Below are positions 5,844 to 12,640 of a DNA stretch of 12,640 bases, piece after piece. The stretch is from NCBI GenBank assembly GCA_946188175.1, contig CAMHUJ010000012.1, positions 1 through 12,640 of the forward strand, given 5' to 3'. Position 1 is the stretch's first letter; every line of letters starts with the position of its first letter. The translations under genes were made by a program, and so were the position numbers. This DNA comes from an uncultured Ruminococcus sp. GTDB taxonomy: Bacteria; Bacillota; Clostridia; Oscillospirales; Ruminococcaceae. The notes beneath the pieces were generated by a model, which saw only the letters and a program-made list of their open reading frames with translations, was not told the origin of the DNA and made no database searches.

Positions 5844-5881
5844 CCGCCTGTCCGGCTTGATTCCGGACAGGCGGCTTTTGT
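5844..5881 (+). terminator. Terminator-like hairpin before the engB end (copy B)
   Basis: CCGCCTGTCCGG (5844-5855) pairs with CCGGACAGGCGG (5863-5874), with the same 7-nt loop as copy A. CTTTTGTTTATT follows, a good U-tract on the plus strand. For engB, which ends 8 nt away on the minus strand, the hairpin has no U-tract. It may stall or protect the RNA end rather than terminate in the classic way. Confidence 0.65.
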
Positions 5882-6484
5882 TTATTCGGTTTCTTCTGCG
5901 TCGTCAACCGTGATCTCCTCGATCAGTCCGCGCAGGGCTTCGACGCCCTCGCCGGTAACCGATGAAAACACTGTGACATTCAGATCCTCAAACTGCGGCA
6001 GCTCCTGCGGCAGTGCAGCAAGCCTTGCCGTGCGTTCGGTTTTGTTGAGCTTATCGGCTTTCGTCAGGACAATCGCAAACGGCATTTCCGTGTCGATCAG
6101 GAAATCAACCATTTGCAGATCGTTTTTCGTCGGCGGATGCCGCATGTCGATCAGCAGCAGGACGGCGCGCAGATCACGCTCATCCTGCAAATAGCCGTTG
6201 ATGAGGTCCTGCCAGCGCTTCAGCTCCGATTTGGAGCGCTTTGCATAACCGTAGCCGGGGAGATCGGCAAAGGTGATGCCGTCGCAGCGATAGAAATTGA
6301 TCGTCGCGGTCTTGCCCGGTACCGAGCTGACGCGCGCCAGATTTTTGCGCTGAAACAGCTTGTTGATCAGCGTGGATTTTCCGACATTCGATCTGCCGGC
6401 GAACGCGATCTCCGGCGTATGACACTTCGGGAGCTGCGCTGCCGTGCCGTATGCGGCGGTGAATTCGGCTGTATTCCAGTTCAT
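5882..6484 (-). CDS. engB: Ribosome biogenesis GTP-binding protein EngB (YsxC/YihA)
   Basis: A 200-aa TRAFAC-class GTPase needed for late assembly of the 50S ribosomal subunit, acting in the cytoplasm. All G motifs are visible: G1 GRSNVGKST (30-38), switch I Thr in KTATINF (G2, about 59), G3 DLPGYG (74-79, with the Tyr-Ala-Lys extension typical of EngB), G4 TKAD (141-144) and G5 SS (174-175). Length and the short N-terminal lead-in match the family. The ATG lies 10 nt beyond the lon stop codon and its G-rich binding site abuts that stop, so translation is coupled to lon. The same lon-ysxC order is known in Bacillus subtilis. It has an acidic C-terminal tail (DDAEETE). Confidence 0.97.
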   Translation of the reverse strand: MNWNTAEFTAAYGTAAQLPKCHTPEIAFAGRSNVGKSTLINKLFQRKNLARVSSVPGKTATINFYRCDGITFADLPGYGYAKRSKSELKRWQDLINGYLQDERDLRAVLLLIDMRHPPTKNDLQMVDFLIDTEMPFAIVLTKADKLNKTERTARLAALPQELPQFEDLNVTVFSSVTGEGVEALRGLIEEITVDDAEETE

Positions 6485-6488
6485 GCCG

Positions 6489-6496
6489 CCCCCCTT
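6489..6496 (-). promoter_or_regulatory. engB ribosome binding site overlapping the lon stop codon
   Basis: On the minus strand the lon stop TAA runs directly into GGGGGG, so AAGGGGGG serves as the Shine-Dalgarno. CGGC and the engB ATG (6484) follow. The very short spacing of 4 nt and the overlap with the stop are typical of translational coupling. Confidence 0.75.
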
Positions 6497-8960
6497 ACTG
6501 CGCCGTTTTGGACGGGCGCTTGCGCGGTGCGGGCATCGGCGGGAGTGTCAGCTTCTGCATTTCGTCCTCGTGCAGCGGTTCCAGCTTGGTATCGTAATGC
6601 GGCGGAATCAGCGCCGTTTCGAGCACTGTCTCCACGGTCTCGCACGGGATAAAGCGGATTGCCTCGCGCACGGTCTCATCGAGCTCTGCCAGATCGGGGA
6701 GATTTGCTTCCGGAATCAGAACAGTGCGGATGCCGTTTTTGTACGCAGCCATGGACTTTTCGACAAGCCCGCCGATCGGCAGCACCTTGCCGTGCAGCGT
6801 GATCTCGCCGGTCATGGCAATATCATGGCGAACCGGAATGCCGGACATCGCGGAGACCAGTGCGGTCAGCATCGTGACGCCTGCGCTCGGTCCGTCCTTC
6901 GGGACGGCGCCTTCCGGTGCATGGATGTGGATATCCTTGGTCTTGAACATCTCGGGATTGATGTCGTATTGCTTCGCATGTGCGCGCGTATAGGATACCG
7001 CGAGCTTTGCGCTCTCCTTCATGACGTCGCCGAGCGAGCCGGTGACCTCGATCTCACCCTTGCCGGGCATCGTCAGTACCTCCAGCGGCATCAGGACACC
7101 GCCGACGCTTGTCCACGCAAGACCATTGACAATGCCGACTTCATCGTTCTTTGCATAATAATCGCCGGTATACTTGTGCGGACCGAGTGCGGATTCCAGC
7201 GTTTCGGGCGTATACTGTACCTTCGGGACATCATCGGTCAGGATCGTCTTTGCACACTTGCGGCAGAGCGAGGCGATCCGGCGCTCGAGTGTGCGGACGC
7301 CTGCTTCGCGGGTATAATAATCAATCAGATCATAAATCGCGGCATCCGTGATCCTGATCTGCGATGCCTTCAGACCGTTTGCCTTGATCTGCTTTTTGAC
7401 GAGGTGTTCCTTTGCGATGTGGAATTTTTCCTCGCGCGTATAGGAGTTGACCTCGATGACGTCCATACGGTCATAGAGCGGCGCGGGGATCGCGTCGGCG
7501 TTGTTTGCCGTTGTCAGGAACATCACCTGCGACAGATCAAACGGTACCTCAAGGAAGTGATCACGGAATGCATGGTTCTGTGCGCTGTCGAGCACCTCCA
7601 GCAGCGCAGCCGCCGGATCGCCCTTGAAATCGCCGGAGAGCTTGTCGATCTCATCAAGCAGAATCAGCGGATTCATGCTCTTTGCCTGACGCATCGCTTC
7701 GATGATTCTGCCGGGCATGGCGGCGACATAGGTCTTGCGGTGACCGCGGATTTCGCTCTCGTCGCGGACGCCGCCGAGCGAGACACGGACATAGCTTCTG
7801 CCGAGTGCCTTGGCGACCGACTGTGCAATCGACGTCTTGCCGACGCCGGGAGGTCCGACCAGACAGATGATCTGACCGGTCAGCTTCGGCTGCAATACGT
7901 GGACGCTCATCGCTTCGAGCACGCGCTCCTTGACGCGCTTCAAGCCGTAATGCTCTTTATCCAGCAGCGCCGCTGCCTTCGGGATATCGAGCTTCTCCTT
8001 CGTTGTCACGCCCCACGGCAGTGAGAGCGCAACATCGAGATAATTGCTGATGACATAGGCTTCCTGCGAGCCGGAGGGCATCCGTGAGAGCTGCTGTGCT
8101 TCGTGGCGCAGCTTTTCCTTGACCTCGTCGCTTGCTTCGAGCTTGTCGATCTTCTTGTTATAGGCTGCGGTATCGGATTCGTCGCTGTCACCGAGCTCCT
8201 CGCTGATGATGCGCTGCTGTTCACGCAGATACAGCTCACGCTGGCTCTGGTCAATGCGCATCTGGACGCCGTTTTGCAGCTCCGCCTCGACCTTGAGAAT
8301 CTCATTCTCTCGCATCAGGACGGCATAGAGCATGGTCAGGCGCAGAAACAGATTACCCTCCTCGAGCATCATCTGGCGGTCGTGATAATCCATATCCAGA
8401 TTCGACCAGACGGCTTCAAAGAGCTGCTTTGCATCTTCCTCCGCAAGCACCATTTCCGCGAATTCGCGCGGTGTGCGGTGCGAGAGCTTGCAGTTCAGGG
8501 CATACTGATCCTTGACGGAGTTGATGATCGCCTGCATCTCGATTGCATTCGCTTTGCTGCGCGAATACGTCGGGAGCGGCTTGAAATCTGCACGCCAGTA
8601 TTCGGTTTTGTCATCGGGGGCGAGCAGTCTGTTTGCCTTGGCACGCGCCAGACCCTCGACCAGAACGCGCGTACCTTCTCTGCTGCGCATCACCTGACGG
8701 ATTTCGCAGATGACGCCGACACGGAACAGATCGCGCGGCTTCGGTTCCAGAATGGTCTGGTCGCGCTGTGCGATCAGGAGAATCCGGCGGTCACGCTCGA
8801 GCGCTTCATCGACTGCCTTGCGCGATTCCGCTCTGCCGACCTCAAAGTCGATCACCATATGCGGAAATGCGACCAGTCCGCGCAGTGCGACGACCGGCAT
8901 CAGATTCTCTTCATTTTCCTGTATTTCATAAACCTCGTCTGTGCGTTCTTTCTCTTGCAT
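6495..8960 (-). CDS. lon: ATP-dependent protease Lon
   Basis: An 821-aa LonA-type AAA+ serine protease that degrades misfolded and some regulatory proteins in the cytoplasm. The N-terminal substrate-binding domain starts at MPVVALRGLVAFPHM (21-35). A coiled-coil helical region covers about 230-300. The AAA+ module has Walker A GPPGVGKT (369-376) and Walker B LLDEID (434-439). The C-terminal protease domain has Ser692 in PKDGPSAG and Lys735 in GGLVEKSMAA, with the 43-residue spacing of the E. coli Ser679/Lys722 dyad. The protein is full length for the family. The start ATG is preceded by AGGAAAA (8965-8971). The gene has its own consensus promoter at 9058-9086 and is cotranscribed with engB. 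The C-terminal basic tail (APRKRPSKTAQ) lies beyond the conserved domain. Confidence 0.98.
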   Translation of the reverse strand: MQEKERTDEVYEIQENEENLMPVVALRGLVAFPHMVIDFEVGRAESRKAVDEALERDRRILLIAQRDQTILEPKPRDLFRVGVICEIRQVMRSREGTRVLVEGLARAKANRLLAPDDKTEYWRADFKPLPTYSRSKANAIEMQAIINSVKDQYALNCKLSHRTPREFAEMVLAEEDAKQLFEAVWSNLDMDYHDRQMMLEEGNLFLRLTMLYAVLMRENEILKVEAELQNGVQMRIDQSQRELYLREQQRIISEELGDSDESDTAAYNKKIDKLEASDEVKEKLRHEAQQLSRMPSGSQEAYVISNYLDVALSLPWGVTTKEKLDIPKAAALLDKEHYGLKRVKERVLEAMSVHVLQPKLTGQIICLVGPPGVGKTSIAQSVAKALGRSYVRVSLGGVRDESEIRGHRKTYVAAMPGRIIEAMRQAKSMNPLILLDEIDKLSGDFKGDPAAALLEVLDSAQNHAFRDHFLEVPFDLSQVMFLTTANNADAIPAPLYDRMDVIEVNSYTREEKFHIAKEHLVKKQIKANGLKASQIRITDAAIYDLIDYYTREAGVRTLERRIASLCRKCAKTILTDDVPKVQYTPETLESALGPHKYTGDYYAKNDEVGIVNGLAWTSVGGVLMPLEVLTMPGKGEIEVTGSLGDVMKESAKLAVSYTRAHAKQYDINPEMFKTKDIHIHAPEGAVPKDGPSAGVTMLTALVSAMSGIPVRHDIAMTGEITLHGKVLPIGGLVEKSMAAYKNGIRTVLIPEANLPDLAELDETVREAIRFIPCETVETVLETALIPPHYDTKLEPLHEDEMQKLTLPPMPAPRKRPSKTAQ

Positions 8961-8996
8961 TGTCTTTTCCTATCTGCCCTGCGCGGCGAAGAACCC

Positions 8997-9026
8997 TCTC
9001 CGGACCGTGCGCAGCCGGTCGGGAGA
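8997..9026 (-). promoter_or_regulatory. Stem-loop in the lon 5' leader
   Basis: TCTCC (8997-9001) pairs with GGAGA (9022-9026) and GACCG (9003-9007) with CGGTC (9016-9020). One symmetric mismatch separates them and the 8-nt loop contains TGCGCA. It lies within the predicted 90-nt leader between the lon promoter and start codon, about 36 nt from the ATG. It could modulate stability or translation; no known riboswitch is recognised. Confidence 0.4.
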
Positions 9027-9057
9027 CTGAAATGCGATATACTTGGTGCTTTGCTTT

Positions 9058-9086
9058 ATTATACATGATTATGTGCAAAGAATCAA
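9058..9086 (-). promoter_or_regulatory. Sigma-A promoter of lon-engB
   Basis: On the minus strand TTGATT (9081-9086) and a perfect TATAAT (9058-9063) are separated by exactly 17 nt. The predicted start is near 9051, giving a leader of about 90 nt. No CIRCE element (TTAGCACTC-N9-GAGTGCTAA) or CtsR-type heptamer repeat was seen around it, so heat-shock control by HrcA or CtsR is not apparent. Confidence 0.85.
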
Positions 9087-9145
9087 GTTGAAAATTGCGG
9101 AAATTTGTGAAAAGAAGATGAAAATTTTAACACTGTAACATAACA

Positions 9146-9177
9146 GAATCTCCCGCGGATGTGTCCGCAGGAGATTC
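9146..9177 (-). terminator. Probable terminator after clpX
   Basis: GAATCTCC (9146-9153) pairs with GGAGATTC (9170-9177), and inside it GCGGA (9155-9159) with TCCGC (9164-9168), with one mismatch and a 4-nt loop. It begins 22 nt past the clpX stop on the minus strand. The following U-tract is interrupted (TGTTATGTTACAGTG), so termination may be partial. Confidence 0.7.
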
Positions 9178-9198
9178 GGCATAGAAGTGCGCATCGGA

Positions 9199-10467
9199 TT
9201 ATGCAGCGGAGATTTCCTGTCCGCTGTCATCCAGCAGCAGGGGAGAGGTGTGGTTCTCCACGCATGCCGCCGTTACGACTACCTTTCTGACACTGTTGCG
9301 CGAGGGCGCATCAAACATCGTCTGCATCAGAATGCCTTCGAGGATTGCACGGAGTCCGCGCGCGCCCGTTTTCTGCTCCAGTGCACGCTTTGCGACTGCG
9401 ATCAGTGCATCGTGCTCGACTTCCAGCTCGATGTGGTCGTAGCGGAATAGCTTTGCATACTGCTTGAGCAGGGCATTTTTCGGCTCGGTCAGGATCCGGA
9501 CGAGCGAATCCTCATCCATTTCATCGAGCGTGGTGATGATCGGCAGTCTGCCGACCAGCTCCGGCACGATGCCGAATTTGACCAGATCCTGCGGAATGAC
9601 CTTGCGGAAGATGTTTTCGGTTTTTTCCTTCTTGGAGAGCACCTGTGCGCCGAAGCCGAGTCCGGAGGATTCGGTGCGGCTGACAATATGCTTCTCCAGA
9701 CCGTCGAATGCGCCGCCGCAGATAAAGAGGATATTCTTCGTATTGATGTGAATAAACTCCTGATTCGGGTGCTTTCTGCCGCCCTGCGGGGGGACATTCG
9801 AGACGGTGCCCTCGATGATCTTCAGCAGCGCCTGCTGGACGCCTTCGCCGCTGACATCTCTTGTCAGAGAGGTGTTTTCGGATTTGCGCGCGATCTTGTC
9901 GATCTCGTCGATATAGATGATGCCGCGCTCGGCTGCTTCGACATCGAAGTTTGCAGCCTGAATCAGACGCAGCAGCACGTTTTCTACGTCATCACCGACA
10001 TAACCTGCTTCGGTGATCGTCGTTGCATCCGCAATCGCAAACGGGACGTCGAGAATCTTTGCGAGCGTCTGTGCAAGATAGGTCTTTCCGACGCCGGTCG
10101 GTCCGAGCAGCAGCACATTGCTCTTCTGAATCTCCACATCGTCGCCGTCGTCGGCGCTGAGGATGCGCTTATAATGGTTATAAACGGAAACGGCAAGCGA
10201 AATCTTTGCGCTGTCCTGTCCGATGACATATTCATCCAGAACCTTCTTGATTTCCGCCGGTTTCAGCAGATTGATCTGCTTGCCGGCGCTCTTGCTTTTC
10301 TTTTCCTTTTCATTCAGCGGCTTGGTATCACGGTCGCCGTACAGCAGCTCATAGCAATATGTGACGCATTCGTCACAGATATTGTTTGCGCCCGCAGAGA
10401 ACATGCTCTGCACCTTGGTTTCCGGTTTGCCGCAGAAATTACAGGTTCTCAATCCTTTTTCAGGCAT
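9199..10467 (-). CDS. clpX: ClpX, ATPase and specificity subunit of the ClpXP protease
   Basis: A 422-aa AAA+ unfoldase that recognises tagged or specific substrates, unfolds them and feeds them into ClpP. The N-terminal zinc-binding domain has Cys9, Cys12, Cys31 and Cys34. The AAA+ core has Walker A GPTGVGKT (122-129), pore loop GYVG (155-158), Walker B IYIDEID (184-190), the RKH loop (231-233), VGRLP with the arginine finger (303-309) and sensor 2 GAR (368-370). The ClpP-docking tripeptide, usually IGF, reads LGF (270-272). Length is normal. The start has AGGAGA at 10475-10480. It lies 76 bp downstream of clpP, and no strong promoter is seen in the gap, so the two are probably cotranscribed. 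Confidence 0.98.
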   Translation of the reverse strand: MPEKGLRTCNFCGKPETKVQSMFSAGANNICDECVTYCYELLYGDRDTKPLNEKEKKSKSAGKQINLLKPAEIKKVLDEYVIGQDSAKISLAVSVYNHYKRILSADDGDDVEIQKSNVLLLGPTGVGKTYLAQTLAKILDVPFAIADATTITEAGYVGDDVENVLLRLIQAANFDVEAAERGIIYIDEIDKIARKSENTSLTRDVSGEGVQQALLKIIEGTVSNVPPQGGRKHPNQEFIHINTKNILFICGGAFDGLEKHIVSRTESSGLGFGAQVLSKKEKTENIFRKVIPQDLVKFGIVPELVGRLPIITTLDEMDEDSLVRILTEPKNALLKQYAKLFRYDHIELEVEHDALIAVAKRALEQKTGARGLRAILEGILMQTMFDAPSRNSVRKVVVTAACVENHTSPLLLDDSGQEISAA

Positions 10468-10502
10468 AGTCTTCTCTCCTGTATGTTGTATGGGGTTCGG
10501 AA

Positions 10503-10520
10503 CCGGAATCGGAATTCCGG
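10503..10520. other. Small hairpin in the clpP-clpX intercistronic gap
   Basis: CCGGAAT (10503-10509) pairs with ATTCCGG (10514-10520) around a 4-nt loop. There is no U-tract, so this is more likely an RNA processing or stability element between the two cistrons than a terminator. Confidence 0.4.
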
Positions 10521-10543
10521 CTGTTCTGGTCTGCTGCGGTGGT

Positions 10544-11149
10544 TCAGCGCTTGGTAACGACCTTGTCGATCAGACCGTAGCTGAGTGCTTCCTCCGCGGT
10601 CATGAAGTAATCACGCTCGACATCGCGCTCGATCTGCGCAAGCTCCTTGCCGGTATTCTCTGCGAGAATGCGGTTTAAGTTGCTCTTGGTGCGCAGGAGA
10701 TTGTCTGTCCGGATTTTGATGTCGGTTGCCTGACCGGAGATGCCGCCGCCCATAATCAGCGGCTGGTGAATCATGATCTCGCTGTTCGGCAGCGCCATGC
10801 GCTTGCCCTTTGCGCCGGAAGAAAGCAGCAGTGCGCCCATAGAGGCTGCAAGTCCGATGCAGATTGTTGCCACATCGCACTTGATATACTGCATGGTATC
10901 GTAGATTGCCATACCGGCTGTGACGGAACCGCCGGGGCTGTTGATATAAAGTGAGATATCCTTTTCCGGATCCTGACTTTCGAGGAAGAGAAGCTGTGCG
11001 ACAACAAGGCTTGCGGTCACATCGTTGACATCCTCGGAGAGCATGATGATGCGGTCATTCAGCAGGCGCGAATAGATATCGTATGCGCGCTCGCCGCGGT
11101 TCGTCTGCTCAATGACGGTCGGGACCAGACTCATGTGCATATTGTTCAT
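10544..11149 (-). CDS. clpP: ClpP, proteolytic subunit of the Clp protease
   Basis: A 201-aa serine peptidase that forms the tetradecameric degradation chamber driven by ClpX. The catalytic triad is Ser103 in GLAASMGALL, His128 in MIHQPL and Asp180 in ERDVERD. The segment after His128 reads LIMGGGISGQATDI, three residues longer than the LGG.QGQATDI form of E. coli and B. subtilis ClpP. This changes the loop entering the handle region. The N-terminus is short (VPTVIEQTNRGERAYDIYSRLL), with little or no propeptide. ATG 11149 is used with AAGGA at 11161-11165, a slightly long spacing of 11 nt. In-frame Met codons at residues 4 and 6 are further from this site. It sits between tig and clpX as in many bacteria. 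Confidence 0.98.
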   Translation of the reverse strand: MNNMHMSLVPTVIEQTNRGERAYDIYSRLLNDRIIMLSEDVNDVTASLVVAQLLFLESQDPEKDISLYINSPGGSVTAGMAIYDTMQYIKCDVATICIGLAASMGALLLSSGAKGKRMALPNSEIMIHQPLIMGGGISGQATDIKIRTDNLLRTKSNLNRILAENTGKELAQIERDVERDYFMTAEEALSYGLIDKVVTKR

Positions 11150-11188
11150 AAAGGGTACCGTCCTTTCGGCGTATACTTGCAGAATGTA

Positions 11189-11216
11189 CGTTTTTTCGCA
11201 TATTCCGCAATAAAGC
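11189..11216 (-). promoter_or_regulatory. Weak candidate promoter for clpP-clpX
   Basis: The minus-strand stretch between the tig terminator hairpin and the clpP binding site contains TTGCGG and, about 16 nt on, TACATT, each only a partial match to the sigma-A hexamers. No CIRCE or CtsR-like direct repeat is visible. The hexamer assignment is tentative; transcription could instead continue from tig. Confidence 0.25.
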
Positions 11217-11222
11217 AGATTT

Positions 11223-11267
11223 CCGGTTCCTGCGCCGCGGTGAAAACAGTCCGCGGGCAGGAACCGG
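11223..11267 (-). terminator. Long stem-loop between tig and clpP, probable terminator or attenuator
   Basis: CCGGTTCCTGC (11223-11233) pairs with GCAGGAACCGG (11257-11267) and the inner CCGCGG (11235-11240) with CCGCGG (11251-11256). The stem is 17 bp with a single bulged base and the loop is 10 nt. It begins 24 nt past the tig stop. On the minus strand the trailing sequence (AAATCTGCTTTATT) is only moderately U-rich, so read-through into clpP is plausible. Confidence 0.65.
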
Positions 11268-11291
11268 TTTGTTTCTGATTGTTAATCCTGA

Positions 11292-12640
11292 TTATTCTGC
11301 ATCCTTGGCTTCGTCAGCCTTTGCTTCCTCTGCCGGAGCCTCTTCCTTTGCTTCCTCAGCCATGTCGTTGTCAACAACAGCATTGTTCTTGATCAGCTCG
11401 ACGACCTTCTGGACGCGCAGATCGGTGCGGTAATCATCCATCGGAATGCGGGACTTGACGAACTCGACCGGAGCCTTGAGCTCTGCTGCAAACTGGGTCA
11501 GTGCCTCATCGAGCTCTTCATCGGAAACCTGAATATCCTCGGTATCTGCGATCTTCTCGAGTGCGAGGCGGAGCGTGACCTCCTTCTTTGCCTGCGGCTC
11601 ATACTCATCGCGGAGCTGTTCCATGGTCATGCCGGTGAGCTGGAGGTATTCCTCGAGCTTGAGCTCGCCGTACTGCTGCTGGAGCTGGCTCTCGAATTCA
11701 CGGATGCGCTGGTCGATTCTGCGGTCATAGAGAACCTGCGGAATGACTGCATCGGTGCCTGCGACGATGGTATCGAACACAGCGTTTTCAAACTGTGTCT
11801 GTGCGGACTGCTCTGCGGACTCCTTGAGCTTCTTCTCAATGTCGGCGCGGAGCTCTGCAATCGTATCAAACTCGGAAACGTCCTTTGCAAGCTCATCGTC
11901 GATCTCCGGCAGCTCCTGTGCGGAGATTGCGAGCAGCTCGGTCTTGAAGACGGCTGCCTTGCCTGCATAGCGCTCATCGCCGTACTCCTCCGGGAAGGTG
12001 ACGTTGACATCGAACTTGTCGCCGATGTTCTTGCCGACGATCTGATCCTCAAAGCCCGGGATGAACTGACCGCTGCCCAGACGGAGCGGATAGCTTTCGC
12101 CCTTGCCGCCCTCGAATGCCTCATCGTCGATGAAGCCTTCAAAGTTGATCTTGACCTCGTCGCCGTTCTCGGCTGCTCTGCCCTCGACGTCGATCATGCG
12201 TGCCTGACGCTGACGGAGCATTTCAATCTGCTGGTCGATATCCTCATCGGTGATCTCACGGACCTTCATCGGTGCGTGGATGCCCTTGTATGCTGCAACG
12301 GTGACTTCCGGCTTGGTGATGAGGGTTGCCTTGCAGACAGCGCCCTCCTCCTTGGAGCAGGAAACCAGCTCAACAGAAGGACGGTCAATGATCGTGATCT
12401 CCTTTTCGCGCAGGATCGTATCCAGCTCGCCCGGGATGATCGAGTTCACGGCATCCTCGAAGAAGACCTCTTCGCCGTAGAGCTTTTCAACCATTTTGCG
12501 CGGCACCTTGCCCTTGCGGAAGCCCTTGACGGCGATATCCTTCTTCTGGCGCTGGTAAACGCGCTCGCAGGCTGCCTCAAGATCCTCGGCGGTAATCGAG
12601 AAGGTGACTTCTCTCATATTTACATCGGTTTTGACATCGG
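11292..12640 (-). CDS. tig: Trigger factor, ribosome-associated chaperone and peptidyl-prolyl isomerase (N-terminus off window)
   Basis: It binds ribosomal protein L23 at the exit tunnel and shields nascent chains. Visible from the right edge are most of the N-terminal ribosome-binding domain with the signature GFRKGKVPR, the FKBP-type PPIase domain (about NGDEVKINFEGFIDDEAFEGG to the TELLAIS segment) and the helical C-terminal chaperone domain. An Ala/Glu/Lys-rich acidic tail (AEEAKEEAPAEEAKADEAKD) ends the protein. The frame is open to base 12640 (DVKTDVN precedes the Met at 12617). That Met falls inside the first beta strand of the family, so it is not the start; roughly ten more residues should lie outside. 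As in many bacteria it precedes clpP. Confidence 0.97.
   Translation of the reverse strand, partial: DVKTDVNMREVTFSITAEDLEAACERVYQRQKKDIAVKGFRKGKVPRKMVEKLYGEEVFFEDAVNSIIPGELDTILREKEITIIDRPSVELVSCSKEEGAVCKATLITKPEVTVAAYKGIHAPMKVREITDEDIDQQIEMLRQRQARMIDVEGRAAENGDEVKINFEGFIDDEAFEGGKGESYPLRLGSGQFIPGFEDQIVGKNIGDKFDVNVTFPEEYGDERYAGKAAVFKTELLAISAQELPEIDDELAKDVSEFDTIAELRADIEKKLKESAEQSAQTQFENAVFDTIVAGTDAVIPQVLYDRRIDQRIREFESQLQQQYGELKLEEYLQLTGMTMEQLRDEYEPQAKKEVTLRLALEKIADTEDIQVSDEELDEALTQFAAELKAPVEFVKSRIPMDDYRTDLRVQKVVELIKNNAVVDNDMAEEAKEEAPAEEAKADEAKDAE

Noticed and set aside
5678..5860. A short plus-strand frame of 60 codons in the palindromic region.
   Set aside because: It is composed of hairpin sequence, has no ribosome binding site, and ends inside the terminator copy.
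6444..8024. A long plus-strand frame of 526 codons opposite lon and engB.
   Set aside because: It is antisense to two unmistakable genes with all their motifs. High GC at third positions produces such long shadows.
8961..9145. CIRCE or CtsR operator sites before lon (and before clpP).
   Set aside because: I looked for TTAGCACTC/GAGTGCTAA and for GGTCAAA heptamer repeats and saw neither.
12615..12617. This Met codon as the start of trigger factor.
   Set aside because: The frame continues open to the window edge. Family alignment from memory puts this Met inside the first strand, so the gene is cut by the window.

Overview
The window looks like chromosomal DNA from a fibre-degrading gut clostridium of the Ruminococcus type (Oscillospiraceae/Ruminococcaceae). 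The evidence is two secreted proteins that each end in a two-repeat type I dockerin after a long Thr-rich linker, a cellulosome architecture, together with Firmicutes-style ribosome binding sites and promoters and housekeeping genes of clostridial type. GC content is in the mid-to-upper 50s % by eye. Species cannot be fixed from sequence alone. The first 19 bases are Illumina adapter, so the left edge is an assembly or contig end, not biology.

Layout. 20-363 (+) is the 3' end of a probable alpha/beta hydrolase, followed by nadE (393-1145, +) and a bidirectional terminator. A secreted transglutaminase-like dockerin protein (1208-3184, -) and a secreted 15-repeat leucine-rich-repeat dockerin protein (3594-5570, +) are divergently transcribed from a 409-bp intergenic region holding two good sigma-A-type promoters. 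The 311-bp gap 5571-5881 has no gene. It holds two near-identical terminator-like hairpins flanking a dense array of other palindromes. The right half is a proteostasis cluster on the minus strand, in transcription order tig (5' end missing), clpP, clpX, lon, engB.

How the genes work together. Trigger factor folds nascent chains at the ribosome, ClpXP and Lon are the ATP-dependent proteases that remove damaged or tagged proteins, and EngB assists 50S ribosome assembly. The spacing suggests three transcription units: tig, clpP-clpX, and lon-engB. The lon-engB unit has its own consensus promoter and the two genes are translationally coupled. The two dockerin proteins would be exported and docked onto a cohesin scaffold at the cell surface. 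Neither carries a recognisable glycoside hydrolase, so they look like accessory (proteolytic, crosslinking or adhesive) cellulosome components.

No CRISPR, tRNA, rRNA, integrase or transposase was seen. The least ordinary parts are the palindrome-rich cassette at 5581-5880 and the dockerin pair, whose linkers have opposite net charge and one of whose dockerins has an altered second calcium loop.
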